A DNA stretch of 48,837 nucleotides from Nemertoderma westbladi (lineage: Eukaryota > Xenacoelomorpha > Nemertodermatida > Nemertodermatidae), in contig JAUCBJ010001285.1 of the NCBI GenBank assembly GCA_032718475.1, positions 1 to 48,837 of the forward strand. The letters run 5' to 3'. This document shows positions 32,047 to 44,075 of this stretch, piece after piece. The first letter of the stretch is position 1; each line of letters begins with the position of its first letter. The notes under the pieces are model-generated. The model was not told where the DNA came from. It saw only the letters and a program-made list of their open reading frames with translations, and made no database searches. The position numbers and the translations under genes were made by a program.

Positions 32047-34420
32047 ATTTAATTTAATCTAAATTAACTAAACAATCAAGGAATTATTCGAATTAAGATT
32101 AACTCCTCGGTACAATAAATAAGGCAAAATTTCATCGTCGTCACTATCAGTGACAATTTATGTCTTTTTTTATATCTTTAAACTAAATATAATCAATTTA
32201 AATTTAAATTATTAACGTTCTTTATTTTATTTTGTTTTCTTTTCTATTTGAATATTAATAGGTATCGAGTTTGTAAAGCCTGTAATACTTAGTACTGACC
32301 TCTGTATAATTGATACAGACAACTTAATATTGCTAACTGCTAAGTATATATCTCTAATACTTCTGTGATAAAACGGCACAAATAAGTATTATCTTTGTTA
32401 GAACAAAATAAATTGCTTAGACTTATTATACTAGTGGAATTTACTACATCCTATTTACACTAGTACATCCCCACTGACATCATACTATGTATGTCTCTTA
32501 ATAAGACATTGTTGGGCTCACTGTACACACAATTTTTATAAATGGGTTTGGATGTAACTGATTATATGTTATTCTTCGAGCAATCAATATACAGTATATA
32601 TAAAGATAGACATGGTAGAAACACTTTTACATTGGAATGATTGTAAGAAATTTTTATTGTTCTTTGCTGCACAGTGGGGATGTTTTACATAGCTCGTAAT
32701 ATAATCCAATAAGAATATATAACATTTTGAATATTTTTTTATTATTTTCTGATACCAATACTGTTACATAATTTTTACATCGTTTTCCATCGTTTTTTTC
32801 TCATTTTATCATGTATCAATGACAGTTATGATTACTTTTTATTTGGTTAAGACAAAAACATATTTAACACATATTCACTAAATTGTTTTGGAACAAGCTT
32901 CAGTTTCACAACAAGCTACACAATATACAGGTTATGGGAGTGAGTTACGGATCTCCTGTAAACTGGAACTAATGATGTCGTTTACACAGTCCATTGGGCC
33001 TTGTCATCCCACAACCAACAGGTTTGGTATGGATGGTCTCAATTATCCATCCTGATAAAATCAAAGCATACTTTATTATTTATATATTATATTACTTTAT
33101 TATTTATATATTATATTACTTTATTATTTCTATTTTTACTTAATCACACTATTGCTCTCTCTAGTCGCTGGTTTAAAACTTTTTAAATACGTTCTTGTAC
33201 TAGTTAGTAAAAAAGGTAAAAAAAATGGCAGTGGCTGTAGACATGTTGAAGTATTAGCGAGTAAATTATAGAAGCATGTCGCACTCATGTCTTCTCTATT
33301 GAATGCGGTAACACTATCCCTTTACATGTTATGCGAATTTGTTAAAATCAATAATTACATAATGTATTAATTAACTGCATTATGTTCATATTATTTGATC
33401 TTTTGACCAATTTGTTGCCAGAACTCAAATCTGTTGCATTTCCTTCCCTTCAGTATGTTTCCAAAACAAATGATAACATATTATCTGTCTAAAAATTGCC
33501 TATATGAGTTTTCTTACGTGACTTCATTTCTGATGTCGGTATTCAAATTTGGCCTCGTATTTTCTGTCTGTATGCCTGTCAGTCTGTCCGTCAAAATATA
33601 ACCGACAGTCTGACAGCCAAACAGACAATGTGGAAGTCATTAAATGTTAAAACTGACACTCGAAATTGAAATCTGCAACCACGAAAACCCCCATAACTAA
33701 GATTTTACCTAGATGGTGTTCCCTCCTTCTTTTATAATTGTTCCATATATATTGTGAATGAAGTCTCGGTGTATAGACACCGAAGCCAAGAATCTGGCCA
33801 GATAATGAACAGTAATATGGTGAAATACTGCATTCGCCTTAGGGGTGACTATATTACCCAGATCAATGTGTAGTCAGCCTTAAATTTAGTGATTAGTGTA
33901 GGTAGGTTGTGGTCTAAGGAAGACCCATAGCAAGCTTCTACATCTTTGCTCAAGCTTCGAATAGCTGATACATAACATATGGTAACACAGAAACGGCAGA
34001 AGTTGCTTCTAACTTTTCCAGATTCTTTAGTAGTATCCCACACCTGCAACCACTAAGGCAACCTACATTAGAAACTTCTTTCTGCACATGGAAACTCACA
34101 GCCAAGTGACATCGCACTCAATCGAGCCAAATCTTGTGGATCCCATGGTAGATGGTGTTGAAAGGGCCAGTGAGATGGGAGTTCGGGAGGGGGAAACATG
34201 TAATGATGGGTGTGGATGGATCTCGACCCTGTACTATTGGCAGATGTATGATATTGTCAAAATCCTTGAAAATGATGAAAATCACACTTTCATGTGATGA
34301 GATTAAAACTGTAAAAGCCTTAGGGTTTTAAACGCAACCAAGTTTTTTTTATTCTTAACTAGTATTAACTAATATTAAATAGCGAAAAATAAACTTTTTC
34401 TGACCTGTCATGTAGAATAG
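32047..34420. other. Intergenic, mostly unrecognised
   Basis: AT-rich. A short tandem repeat of ACTTTATTATTTATATATT type lies at 33067-33130, and CTGTCTGT-rich sequence at about 33560-33600. Open frames at 33849-34049 (-) and 34088-34297 (+) have no domain signal. Confidence 0.45.
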
Positions 34421-34424
34421 CATC

Positions 34425-35030
34425 TTAGGTACCTATATTCCAAATTATAGCCAAAACCAAATTTGAAACACTGAGAGTGATAAATCGAAGAGTTGTCCGA
34501 AAAGTGTACGTACACCCCCCCCCCCCCCCCCCCCCCCCTAACTGCATTCTTGGCCGCTGTAAGGGTCTCTTGAGGGGTCTCTCTCTGTGCCTTAGTGAGG
34601 TCCTCTCGGCACTTCCGAATTGGTCCGTCCTGGATGTGCCTTTATTCTGTTTCGAGGGTATACACACAGGAACTGTTTCGGTAGCTGCTAACTTAACTGA
34701 TTCTGTGAATGCAGTATAGCCCTCGCAGTGATCTGCCGCCTCAGAGGCAAGAGCCTCCTCATACCTGTTGTTCAGCTGTAGTGTGAAGCTGGATCTCACA
34801 CTGGGCTGTTGCAATAGAGATGACCATTGACCAATCATGCCTTTGTAAGCAAGATTTCGTAGTTTTCGTAGACTAAGTTTTACCTTAGCCACAATATGAC
34901 AATGATGATTAGAGAAGGGTCGAAGTGTAAATGAACTTGTCTTTTGCAGAGCTCCAGTATTTCTTATGAAACAGAATATGGTCTATCTGGGACTTAAGAC
35001 CACTGGGTCCAGTATTTCACTGTGTTTCTT
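34425..35030 (-). pseudogene. LINE fragment: end of endonuclease and EN-RT linker
   Basis: On the minus strand, GPSGLKSQIDHILFHKKYW resembles the end of a LINE apurinic endonuclease (the QIDHIL motif). It is followed by SNHHCHIVAKVKLSLRKLR, then FTLQLNNRYEEALASEAADH, the linker that precedes RT. A C24 tract at 34515-34538 interrupts the 3' side. It is possibly the same family as the RT copies at 10.7 and 36.6 kb. Confidence 0.6.
34515..34538. repeat. C24 homopolymer
   Basis: Uninterrupted C run on the plus strand. Confidence 0.95.
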
Positions 35031-35799
35031 GTACTGTGTCCCAGATGAAAACAAAACATTTCCAGATATGACATCCCGAAGATCGAATGAATCAAGATGG
35101 ACATTATTGCTGTATACCCATATAGATTTTGAGGAGTGATGGAGACTTGCTTTAAGGTCAAACTGGAATGATACGAATGCATGCTGATCCATGCCATCAA
35201 TTGTAGATTGTGGTAGAAATTTCCACCTATTCTACTGCGGTGACAACGATAGGACAAAGTCAGAACCACCTTACAAAACGTCTTAGCCAGTTTTCCAGAA
35301 CAATATAAGTAGCAATAATGAACTACACAAGGCTTCCTAACTCTAAGCCTAACGCCATACATTAAATGATACCGGCATTTGTATAGTGGTATAGTGTATT
35401 GCGGTTAGGCTTAGGGTTAGGGTACGATACATACCTCTCTGTTGAGCAGATTTAATATATTTGTGTTTTTTTATGTTGTTGTTTGTTTGTATTGTTTTGT
35501 GATTTTTGATGGCCCTAGTCGCTGAGTGCTATTTTGGGCTTTAATGTCCTGATTGTAAGTTTTTTGTTACTTTGTGGGTTTAAGGCTCGGGTTTTACCTG
35601 TTTATTTTATATATATATATACAATAGCCCCCTGTTAGTCAGTATGTCGCATGCAACCTTTAATTATCATTATATTTCAGTCTTTAGTGTGTCATGATAC
35701 AATGCTATAGCTTCCATTGGAATTACGGATAGACTAATTCAAAGCACATCATCGCATATCTAAGGTCGTTGCTTGATAGCAATCACAGTTTTTGAAAAA
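35031..35799. other. Intergenic, nothing firmly recognised
   Basis: A minus-strand open frame at 34994-35362 overlaps this stretch; it has no recognisable motif. There is GT-rich sequence near 35460-35500. Confidence 0.4.
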
Positions 35800-36112
35800 T
35801 AATAAATAAAATATATAATAAATAATATAATATATAAAATAAAATATATATAAAATATAATATATAAAATAAAATATATATAAAATATAATATATAAAAT
35901 AAAATATATATAAAATATAATATATAAAATAAAATATATATAAAATATAATATATAAAATAAAATATATATAAAATATAATATATAAAATAAAATATATA
36001 TAAAATATAATATGTAAAATAAAATATATATAAAATATAATATATAAAATAAAATATATATAAAATATAATATATAAAATAAAATATATATAAAATATAA
36101 TATAAAATAATA
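35800..36112. repeat. 30-bp AT-only satellite, about 10 units
   Basis: Perfect 30-bp period built from AAAATATAATATATAAAAT and AAAATATATAT. One unit carries TATGTA (36011). Confidence 0.95.
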
Positions 36113-36554
36113 ATAAAAAATAATTATAAAAATAAATTATAATTGTTAATATTGAATATTAGTGCATGTATGTATACTGTAAGTATATCTAACTAAAACT
36201 AATTAAATAGCAAAAATTACCATAAATATAAATCGTGTGAAGTTATTATGTTGTCGTATTCATATTGGTTTGGTTATTTCATATACGCTCTCAGTTTTCT
36301 ATATGTTATTAATCATTTTTATAATGATCGCACTCTGGTATATTTTCTTAATAAAAATGTTACGAATCCCATTCCCCTGACATATAAGACTCGAGTTGAT
36401 GCCAACGAATCCGCGATTGAAATATCTAATACAACATTCAGAGTTCGCAACATTGTTCATTATATTTGGATACATAAACAAAAATATGAATTTATTCACT
36501 ACCTCTGTATGTTTTCCGTATATAGAAATTTAGAGCCGGATTACATATATTTTC

Positions 36555-37545
36555 ATACTACTACTACTAGGATCGGCATGCTGCAGTGCAGCTGCATTTT
36601 TAAGAATGCTGTGCCGGCTTATCGACAAAATTGCACCGCCACAACTCCCTATCACCCATGACATTTGCTAGATCATCCGCATCTTCAAGGCCAGTGTCCT
36701 TTAAGATGCGTCTCAAGAAAGTCATGGGCTGTCCACCATGCTTATTCACTCCATGAGGCTGCCAAAGTACAAAATTATGCACTCGCTGGTCCTCACGGCG
36801 AAAGCAATGTCCTGCAAAGCGGAGGCGATTTTGTTCTAGTGTCAAGCTTGGGGGAACCAATGAGACACCTCCAATGTTATATAGTGTCTGTTTGGAGATG
36901 TGTGCATTGAACTTGACACAATGAACCCGGCGTAGCATTCTTGTGAATGTGCCATCCAGAGATTTGGTGTCCTCAGCAGTTAGAGCCCAGCAAGGACTCC
37001 CATAGAGGAGTACTGGAACTACTGCTGCTCTAAATAACCGGACCTTAAGTTTCCGATTAATTCTCGGTGACTTCCAAATCCTGGAAAGCCTATTCAAGGC
37101 TGCCCAGTGTGTCTCCCCCGTAACGCCCCATAACACTTCAAATGGTTCGTGTCACCGTCAACAGTAGACACAAATGTTGTCGAACCATCGTATACTGATC
37201 TGATTGCTGCAATAATTTCATCAGGAGTCCCATATAATGAAAGTATGCTGAACATACGTGTGCGAGAGACTGAATCAAAGGCCTTGAAGAAGTCAACAAA
37301 GATAACAGCCAGATGCCTGTCTTTTTTTTTGTTAACTAAAAAATATCACCAATGGGAATATCTGCGAGTACAGACTCAGACACTTTTACTTCTATAAAGT
37401 TATCAGGCAATACCCTGTCATTATTGAGGAGCTTTTCAAAGTGGGCCTTCCAACCATTGAGGCGATCGGCTGGTGATTCAGCCTTAACCTTGGTGGTTGG
37501 TTGGCTTTTTTGACCAGCAAGCAAGTTGATCGATCTCCATGCCTG
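36555..37545 (-). pseudogene. Internally deleted LINE RT, copy in duplication unit 1
   Basis: Same family as 10.7-11.8 kb. 5' to 3' on the minus strand: RT N-terminal segment (LNGWKAHFEKLLNNDRVLPD), the palm strand VDFFKAFDSVSRTRMF, then SVYDGSTTFVSTVDGD. A deletion of roughly 420 bp removes the FADD box and joins GD-T to WAALNRLSRIWKS. The thumb and C-terminal tail are then intact to the same 3' end. Confidence 0.85.
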
Positions 37546-37689
37546 GGATCCCCATGCTAAAATTGCTGCAGAACATCTACAAAATGCTGTTTCAGAATAA
37601 GCAAAACCTTTAGATTAAAACACTTCAAATTAATTTCCGAAAAAACAGATTTTTAACTTTTTTCTCCAATTCAAAATACAACTCAAAAT

Positions 37690-38225
37690 AATACTCAAGA
37701 CAAAGGGAAGCCTATTGAACAATCGCAATCTGCGAAATATCTGGCTGTAACAATTGACAATAAATTAAAATGGTGCGACCATATAAATAGTTGCCTTCAA
37801 AAAATGGCTTGAGTATCTCCTGTCTACGAACTATAAAAGGCCAACTACCCCAAAAAACAAAAATATATCTCTATAAATCGCTTACATTACCTATACGTAA
37901 TTATTACTCACAAATTCTGGTCTCATTACATAACAAACACGGCTATGCCGACAAATTATATCAGTTAGAAAAAATGCAAAACTATGCCTTAAGGACAATT
38001 TTTGGCACCAAAATTAGAGATCTATCTGGCACTGAACTGCGCGAAAAATCCAAAATTACCATTACTTTCGGATGTGATTATTAGCCCTACAATTGCGCCA
38101 ATAGAAGATAAGTTATTTTCGGTAAAATAAACTTATCATTCGATGTTAAGACCCCTAGATCCCTTCCTATATATGTATAATAACAAACACTTCGAAAAAC
38201 ACAGCTTGCCAACATATTGTTATAT
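37690..38225 (+). pseudogene. LINE RT thumb fragment and 3' end, unit 1
   Basis: Plus-strand fragment of a CR1/jockey-like LINE: YLAVTIDNKLKWCDHIN, then ISCLRTIKGQLPQKTKIYLY, then LEKMQNYALRTIFGTKI. The tail includes CCTTCCTATATATGTATAAT and runs to about 38225. Confidence 0.75.
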
Positions 38226-38289
38226 ACTAGCAATAATAAAAATCAGGGGCTAATAAAATGGCAGCTGGCTTTGAAATTAATATTCCAAA

Positions 38290-38425
38290 TCTTAAGAACA
38301 TGTGGCCTAGAGGTTGTTGTCTCGGCTTCCACCCCGAGGTCCCAGGATCGAATCCGACATCACGCTGAAGAGGCCCAGTAAGTTCGAAACGCGTACGTTG
38401 TTTGGAGAGATATGAGATATTAATT
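38290..38425 (+). mobile_element. tRNA-derived SINE, unit 1
   Basis: Box A GTGGCCTAGAGG at 38302-38313 and box B GGATCGAATCC at 38345-38355, spaced as in tRNA genes. No acceptor-stem pairing is evident. Downstream lies CTGAAGAGGCCCAGTAAG, then TTCGAAACG. Confidence 0.7.
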
Positions 38426-38585
38426 TCAATAAAAATTACGCGAATAATTGAAATATCTAATACAACATTCAGAGTTCGCAACATTGTTCATTATATTTGG
38501 ATACATAAACAAAAATATGAATTTATTCACTACCTCTGTATGTTTTCCGTATATAGAAATTTAGAGCCGGATTACATATATTTTC

Positions 38586-39576
38586 ATACTACTACTACTA
38601 GGATCGGCATGCTGCAGTGCAGCTGCATTTTTAAGAATGCTGTGCCGGCTTATCGACAAAATTGCACCGCCACAACTCCCTATCACCCATGACATTTGCT
38701 AGATCATCCGCATCTTCAAGGCCAGTGTCCTTTAAGATGCGTCTCAAGAAAGTCATGGGCTGTCCACCATGCTTATTCACTCCATGAGGCTGCCAAAGTA
38801 CAAAATTATGCACTCGCTGGTCCTCACGGCGAAAGCAATGTCCTGCAAAGCGGAGGCGATTTTGTTCTAGTGTCAAGCTTGGGGGAACCAATGAGACACC
38901 TCCAATGTTATATAGTGTCTGTTTGGAGATGTGTGCATTGAACTTGACACAATGAACCCGGCGTAGCATTCTTGTGAATGTGCCATCCAGAGATTTGGTG
39001 TCCTCAGCAGTTAGAGCCCAGCAAGGACTCCCATAGAGGAGTACTGGAACTACTGCTGCTCTAAATAACCGGACCTTAAGTTTCCGATTAATTCTCGGTG
39101 ACTTCCAAATCCTGGAAAGCCTATTCAAGGCTGCCCAGTGTGTCTCCCCCGTAACGCCCCATAACACTTCAAATGGTTCGTGTCACCGTCAACAGTAGAC
39201 ACAAATGTTGTCGAACCATCGTATACTGATCTGATTGCTGCAATAATTTCATCAGGAGTCCCATATAATGAAAGTATGCTGAACATACGTGTGCGAGAGA
39301 CTGAATCAAAGGCCTTGAAGAAGTCAACAAAGATAACAGCCAGATGCCTGTCTTTTTTTTTGTTAACTAAAAAATATCACCAATGGGAATATCTGCGAGT
39401 ACAGACTCAGACACTTTTACTTCTATAAAGTTATCAGGCAATACCCTGTCATTATTGAGGAGCTTTTCAAAGTGGGCCTTCCAACCATTGAGGCGATCGG
39501 CTGGTGATTCAGCCTTAACCTTGGTGGTTGGTTGGCTTTTTTGACCAGCAAGCAAGTTGATCGATCTCCATGCCTG
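38586..39576 (-). pseudogene. Internally deleted LINE RT, copy in duplication unit 2
   Basis: Identical in translation to the unit 1 copy, with the same deletion junction at the WAALNRLS segment. Confidence 0.85.
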
Positions 39577-39720
39577 GGATCCCCATGCTAAAATTGCTGC
39601 AGAACATCTACAAAATGCTGTTTCAGAATAAGCAAAACCTTTAGATTAAAACACTTCAAATTAATTTCCGAAAAAACAGATTTTTAACTTTTTTCTCCAA
39701 TTCAAAATACAACTCAAAAT

Positions 39721-40256
39721 AATACTCAAGACAAAGGGAAGCCTATTGAACAATCGCAATCTGCGAAATATCTGGCTGTAACAATTGACAATAAATTAAA
39801 ATGGTGCGACCATATAAATAGTTGCCTTCAAAAAATGGCTTGAGTATCTCCTGTCTACGAACTATAAAAGGCCAACTACCCCAAAAAACAAAAATATATC
39901 TCTATAAATCGCTTACATTACCTATACGTAATTATTACTCACAAATTCTGGTCTCATTACATAACAAACACGGCTATGCCGACAAATTATATCAGTTAGA
40001 AAAAATGCAAAACTATGCCTTAAGGACAATTTTTGGCACCAAAATTAGAGATCTATCTGGCACTGAACTGCGCGAAAAATCCAAAATTACCATTACTTTC
40101 GGATGTGATTATTAGCCCTACAATTGCGCCAATAGAAGATAAGTTATTTTCGGTAAAATAAACTTATCATTCGATGTTAAGACCCCTAGATCCCTTCCTA
40201 TATATGTATAATAACAAACACTTCGAAAAACACAGCTTGCCAACATATTGTTATAT
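39721..40256 (+). pseudogene. LINE RT thumb fragment and 3' end, unit 2
   Basis: Duplicate of 37690-38225 through the 2,031-bp tandem duplication. Confidence 0.75.
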
Positions 40257-40320
40257 ACTAGCAATAATAAAAATCAGGGGCTAATAAAATGGCAGCTGGC
40301 TTTGAAATTAATATTCCAAA

Positions 40321-40456
40321 TCTTAAGAACATGTGGCCTAGAGGTTGTTGTCTCGGCTTCCACCCCGAGGTCCCAGGATCGAATCCGACATCACGCTGAA
40401 GAGGCCCAGTAAGTTCGAAACGCGTACGTTGTTTGGAGAGATATGAGATATTAATT
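40321..40456 (+). mobile_element. tRNA-derived SINE, unit 2
   Basis: Duplicate of the 38290-38425 element; box A and box B are preserved. Confidence 0.7.
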
Positions 40457-40519
40457 TCAATAAAAATTACGCGATTACTAAATTTGTACACAACCCGGTT
40501 AAAAAGTACGCATGTGATG

Positions 40520-40665
40520 GGATTAGTCCTACAATTGCGCCAATAAAAGATAAGTTATTTTCTGTAAAATAAACTTATCATTCGAGGTTAAGACCCCTAG
40601 ATCCCTTCCTATAAATGTATAATAACAAATACCTCGAAAAACACAGCTTGCCAACATCTTGTTAC
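40520..40665 (+). mobile_element. Third, diverged copy of the LINE 3' tail
   Basis: Resembles 38086-38225 (CCTACAATTGCGCCAATA, then TAAGACCCCTAGATCCCTTC) with scattered substitutions. It shows what normal divergence looks like beside the identical tandem units. Confidence 0.8.
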
Positions 40666-40826
40666 TATCAAAGATTAAGTAACAAGTAGTCAGAAGATTT
40701 TGCACTGTGTTGTATATAAATTGTGCTAGAGGTTGCGTTCGTGTGTGTATGCGGGGGTGTTTAATTTGAGTAATAAGTTTATTAATTATTTCAATTGGGT
40801 AGTCATTATTGGCCAGCCTCTTCTAT

Positions 40827-41252
40827 CTAACTCCTAGGTAGGAGTGCCATTAAACGAGCTATTAACAACAGTACCACGGCTCCAGGGGAAAACAGGGGTC
40901 TGGAGAAAGTTAGACAGAGGCTGGCCAATAATGAATACCGAGATTGTCGTTTTTCGGGGTGAGCACTATTATAGTTGAGAATGATACATACGTTGGCAGG
41001 TTTCACATATGGGCCTATAGTTCGAAAACCTAACGTATTAATGGTGGTTAAAAAATCTAAAAAAGGTATAGGCCTACTATGGAAACTTTTTTCCATTGTA
41101 TACTTGATGGTCGGATGACAGGTATTTAAAGAAACAAGGAATTTATCTAGTTCCTCTTCGCCGTGGGGCCAAGTGGACCAGCCATCGTCATAGAACCTAA
41201 ACCACACATCCGGTGAGAAGTGGTAATTAGCCAAAAATTCACTCTCTTTCAC
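40827..41252 (-). pseudogene. Penelope-like reverse transcriptase fragment
   Basis: The minus strand reads DVWFRFYDDGWSTWPHGEEE, then FLVSLNTCHPTIKYTMEKS, then IPFLDFLTTINTLGFRT, then GPYVKPANVCIILNYNSAHP. An RT catalytic box YxDD (here FYDD) followed by an N-x-HPTI-x-FT-x-E region, FLD and a KPT-like block is typical of Penelope-like elements. The GIY-YIG endonuclease is absent. Confidence 0.7.
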
Positions 41253-41384
41253 ATTGTAGTGGTACGTTTTGAAGTTTTGAATTCAACCCATTTTAAAAGT
41301 TGTATGGGTCGCTAATTCGAATGAGATTACTCTAAAAACCAGAACACCTAGTTATTATAACTTTTGTTGGGCACAGCTTTGCAA

Positions 41385-41490
41385 AATCAGCAATGACGTC
41401 TAGGTGGGATCGAACTGGTGACCTCCGGGTTGGAAGACTGACCCTCTGATCATTCATATAGCGGCTTAGGTAAAAGGTAGACCTGGAAAT
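41385..41490 (-). mobile_element. Possible tRNA-derived SINE head
   Basis: The minus strand has an anticodon-arm-like CTTCCAACCCGGAGGTCACC and box B-like AGTTCGATCCCACC. Box A is weak. It could be a degraded SINE. Confidence 0.4.
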
Positions 41491-41651
41491 GATACCATGA
41501 ATGTCCGCAATTTGCCTCCTCATGGCCCCCTATCAGTCAATACCATAATCTACTACCACTGTGCTCAACCCTATTGTACTTGGCCTATTGTACCGCCTTT
41601 AACAACTCGCTACAATGAAAGGGTAGTGTACTGGGTGTTCCATAATGATTG

Positions 41652-41673
41652 CCCCCCCCCCCCCCCCCCCCCC
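41652..41673. repeat. C22 homopolymer in foldback arm
   Basis: Uninterrupted C run in the left arm only. Confidence 0.95.
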
Positions 41674-41834
41674 TGCCAGCCAAAACTGTCAGACATGCAC
41701 CTTAGTGTAATATACCATTCGAAAGAGAATTTAATTCTGAGCTTGCATGCAAAAATTTAGGGTCCAATACAAAATTATAAAAATTTGATAGGCAATTCTT
41801 TAAACCTATCTTACTTTTCAATATTTGTGATTTA

Positions 41835-42078
41835 AGCAGCAGCTTGGTCTAGTGGTGACATTCCTGGGCTTCCAATCAGGAGGCACTGGTTCGATCCCTA
41901 GATGGTGCAGCGCTGTTTGGTCCCAGTGATTTAAATGCTGCAGCCTAGCCCAACCCTGGCTTTCATCCTTAACTGGCCGATAAATGGGAACCAAGCCAAC
42001 TTGGGAAACAGTGTGGAAGGGTTTACTGTGGAAGATCACCCATATTCTTTGGCTTAACGAGCCTAAAAGATTCTCCCA
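41835..42078 (+). mobile_element. tRNA-derived SINE with perfect 18-bp target duplication
   Basis: Box A TGGTCTAGTGG at 41845-41855 and box B GGTTCGATCC at 41888-41897. The central block GGCTTTCATCC, then CCGATAAATGGGAACCAAGC, is followed by the 3' end GATTCTCCCA. TTCAATATTTGTGATTTA occurs at 41817-41834 and again at 42079-42096, as expected for LINE-driven retroposition. Same family as 31634-42043-type copy on the minus strand at 31.6-32.0 kb, but without its 66-bp expansion. Confidence 0.92.
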
Positions 42079-42812
42079 TTCAATATTTGTGATTTAATCA
42101 CAAATTAAAACATATATAATTTATCCAGCGTTAGGCATCAGCTTTGCAGGATGCAGCCCTGTTTAAACAGATATTACTGCCTGACTTTTGCTGTATTGCA
42201 ATATATTACAGTATTCAGTTACCGGTATTAGTGTTTCTTTGATAAGTTTACTGAATTAGGCCTAACAGAAGTAATTAAAATGACAAGTACCAGTGCAATC
42301 TTCGATGACTCTGAAGAAAAACGTAAGGTTGACAGGATCAGAGATGTTACTTTTAGAAATGGTCTGAAAGTGATTCTGTGGCATAATCAAACTGAACTCT
42401 AACCAAAACGGCCCTTTTAAGGGCCAACATCCTTTGCCACTATCGAGGAGCTCCCCGTGCTGCAAAGGGGAAACATGGATGTAAAGCTGATGACTAACGC
42501 TGGATAATTTATATTTTTTAAATTGTGATTAAATCACAAATATTGAAAAGTAAGATAGGTTTAAAGAATTGCCTATAAAAATGTTATACTTTCGTATTGG
42601 ACCCTAAACTTTTGCATGCAAGCTCAGAATTAAATTATCTTTCGAATGGTATATTACACTAAGGTGCATCTCTGACAGTTTTGGCTGGCCAGGAGGAGGG
42701 CAATCATTGAATCATTATGGAACACCCGGTATATTAACCATGAGTATGAACCATCACGGCAACAATGATTAATTATACACCCTAATTACACCAACAATAA
42801 AATATGAGAACA

Positions 42813-43890
42813 CCTACAGTAGTGGTACCTAATTTTTGTGCAACAAAATTTTGGCGTGGCACACTTAAAAGTTCGAAAATTATGAGATTTAGAAGGATAG
42901 TAGTCATATCTTAAGTCATACTGTATCGAAACCTATCTGAAACCAATCTGAACCCAATCTGGACCCAATCTGATTCGAAAATAGAAATAAGAGGGGTGAA
43001 AATTATTAATTTTTGCATTAACTTAACAATTTAGAAATTTGAAGAAATTTTTCATAACTTTTTTCATATTTAAATTTAGTATTGTACCGCCTGCAGTTGC
43101 AGTACTACTGCTGACAGAATACATCTGTACATAGGCAACCTACATTACAATTCTTACTGCTGTGTATCAATGTATGTATGCAGTCGTTAGCGTTATAGCT
43201 CATAGCAGCATAGCTACCTGGTACCGGTAGGCGGTAGCCTAACTCAGTAACTGACAACTACAGAACTACGGATGTACGGTGTTCTCCTTTCAGTTTCGCT
43301 ACCGCGCCGCCTACCGGTAGCCAGGTAGCTACAGTATAACGACTGAATACACACAGTAACTGTAGTAGGCCTTGAGGTGTAAGAACTGTAATGTAGATAG
43401 ATAGCCTATGTGTACAGAGGTATGCTGTCAGTCCACAACACAGCAGTAGTGCTGCGGCTGCCTCCAAATTTAAATATGAAAAAATAATTGTAAAATTTCT
43501 TAAAATTTCAAAATTGTAAATGCAAAATTAATAATTTTCGCCCCTCAATCTATTTTTGATTCAGATTGGGTTCAGATTTGGTATAATTCTCGAGATTGGG
43601 TCCAGATTGGGTTCAGATAGGTTCAGATATGACTTAAGTACTATCCGATTTAGAAAAACACCAAAGATTTTATTTGTAATATGTTTTTTATATGTTTTTT
43701 ATTCTTTCAATGTATTTTTATATGTTTTCTGGTCAGCCGTATCGATTGAAAGTAATATAGATACAGTAGATACCTGAAGATCTAGTGGTTTGTAATAAAA
43801 ACTTTTTACTTAAACTTATTTTCTTAATTTTCGAAATTTGATGTGCCACCTATGAAGTCCATGATTTTCTTTGCCACTACTGTATGTAGG
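42813..43890. mobile_element. Foldback element, ~1.08 kb, arms nearly to the centre
   Basis: Starts CCTACAGTAGTGG; the right end on the minus strand is CCTACATACAGTAGTGG. Matching inverted segments continue inward: GGCGTGGCAC near 42850 with GTGCCACC near 43845; the AATCTGAACCC/GGACCCAATC cluster; TTAAATTT; and finally GTAGCTACC and ACCGGTAGGCGG around the centre at ~43270. No protein is encoded. Confidence 0.8.
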
Positions 43891-43990
43891 CCCTACTATG
43901 ACCAAAGTAGCCCACAATGTCATGGTTGAGCGCACTTGCAGCCAGTCACCAATGAGTAATTTACATAAGAAAGTTTGTGCCCAGGTCACT

Positions 43991-44013
43991 GGGGGGGGGG
44001 GGGGGGGGGGGGG
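43991..44013. repeat. G23 homopolymer
   Basis: Uninterrupted G run. Confidence 0.95.
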
Positions 44014-44075
44014 TCTTTGTCTTTTACAGGTGATGAAAGTTGTAATATTGCCAAATATTTCAATATATTTTATCT

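Larger units (their letters stand above)
36416..38446. repeat. Tandem duplication unit 1 (2,031 bp)
   Basis: Sequence is repeated at 38447-40477 with a constant offset of 2,031. All long reading frames in the two units translate identically, and the T9 run near 37322 has the same length in both. The boundary shows short shared sequence (CGCGA). Confidence 0.95.
38447..40477. repeat. Tandem duplication unit 2 (2,031 bp)
   Basis: Direct copy of 36416-38446. Beyond the unit the flank diverges (TTACTAAATTTG). Either a very young duplication or an assembly artefact. Confidence 0.95.
41632..42728. mobile_element. Foldback element with ~250-bp inverted arms
   Basis: Begins GGGTGTTCCATAATGATT and ends with its complement AATCATTATGGAACACCC. 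Arms pair over 41632-41834 plus 42097-42145 against 42482-42728. The left arm has C22 where the right has only CCTCCTCCTGG on the opposite strand. The arm is split by a SINE. No protein is encoded. Confidence 0.85.

Noticed and set aside
38302-38375. Functional tRNA gene
   Set aside because: Box A and B are present, but acceptor and anticodon stems do not pair well and the sequence continues into a SINE body.
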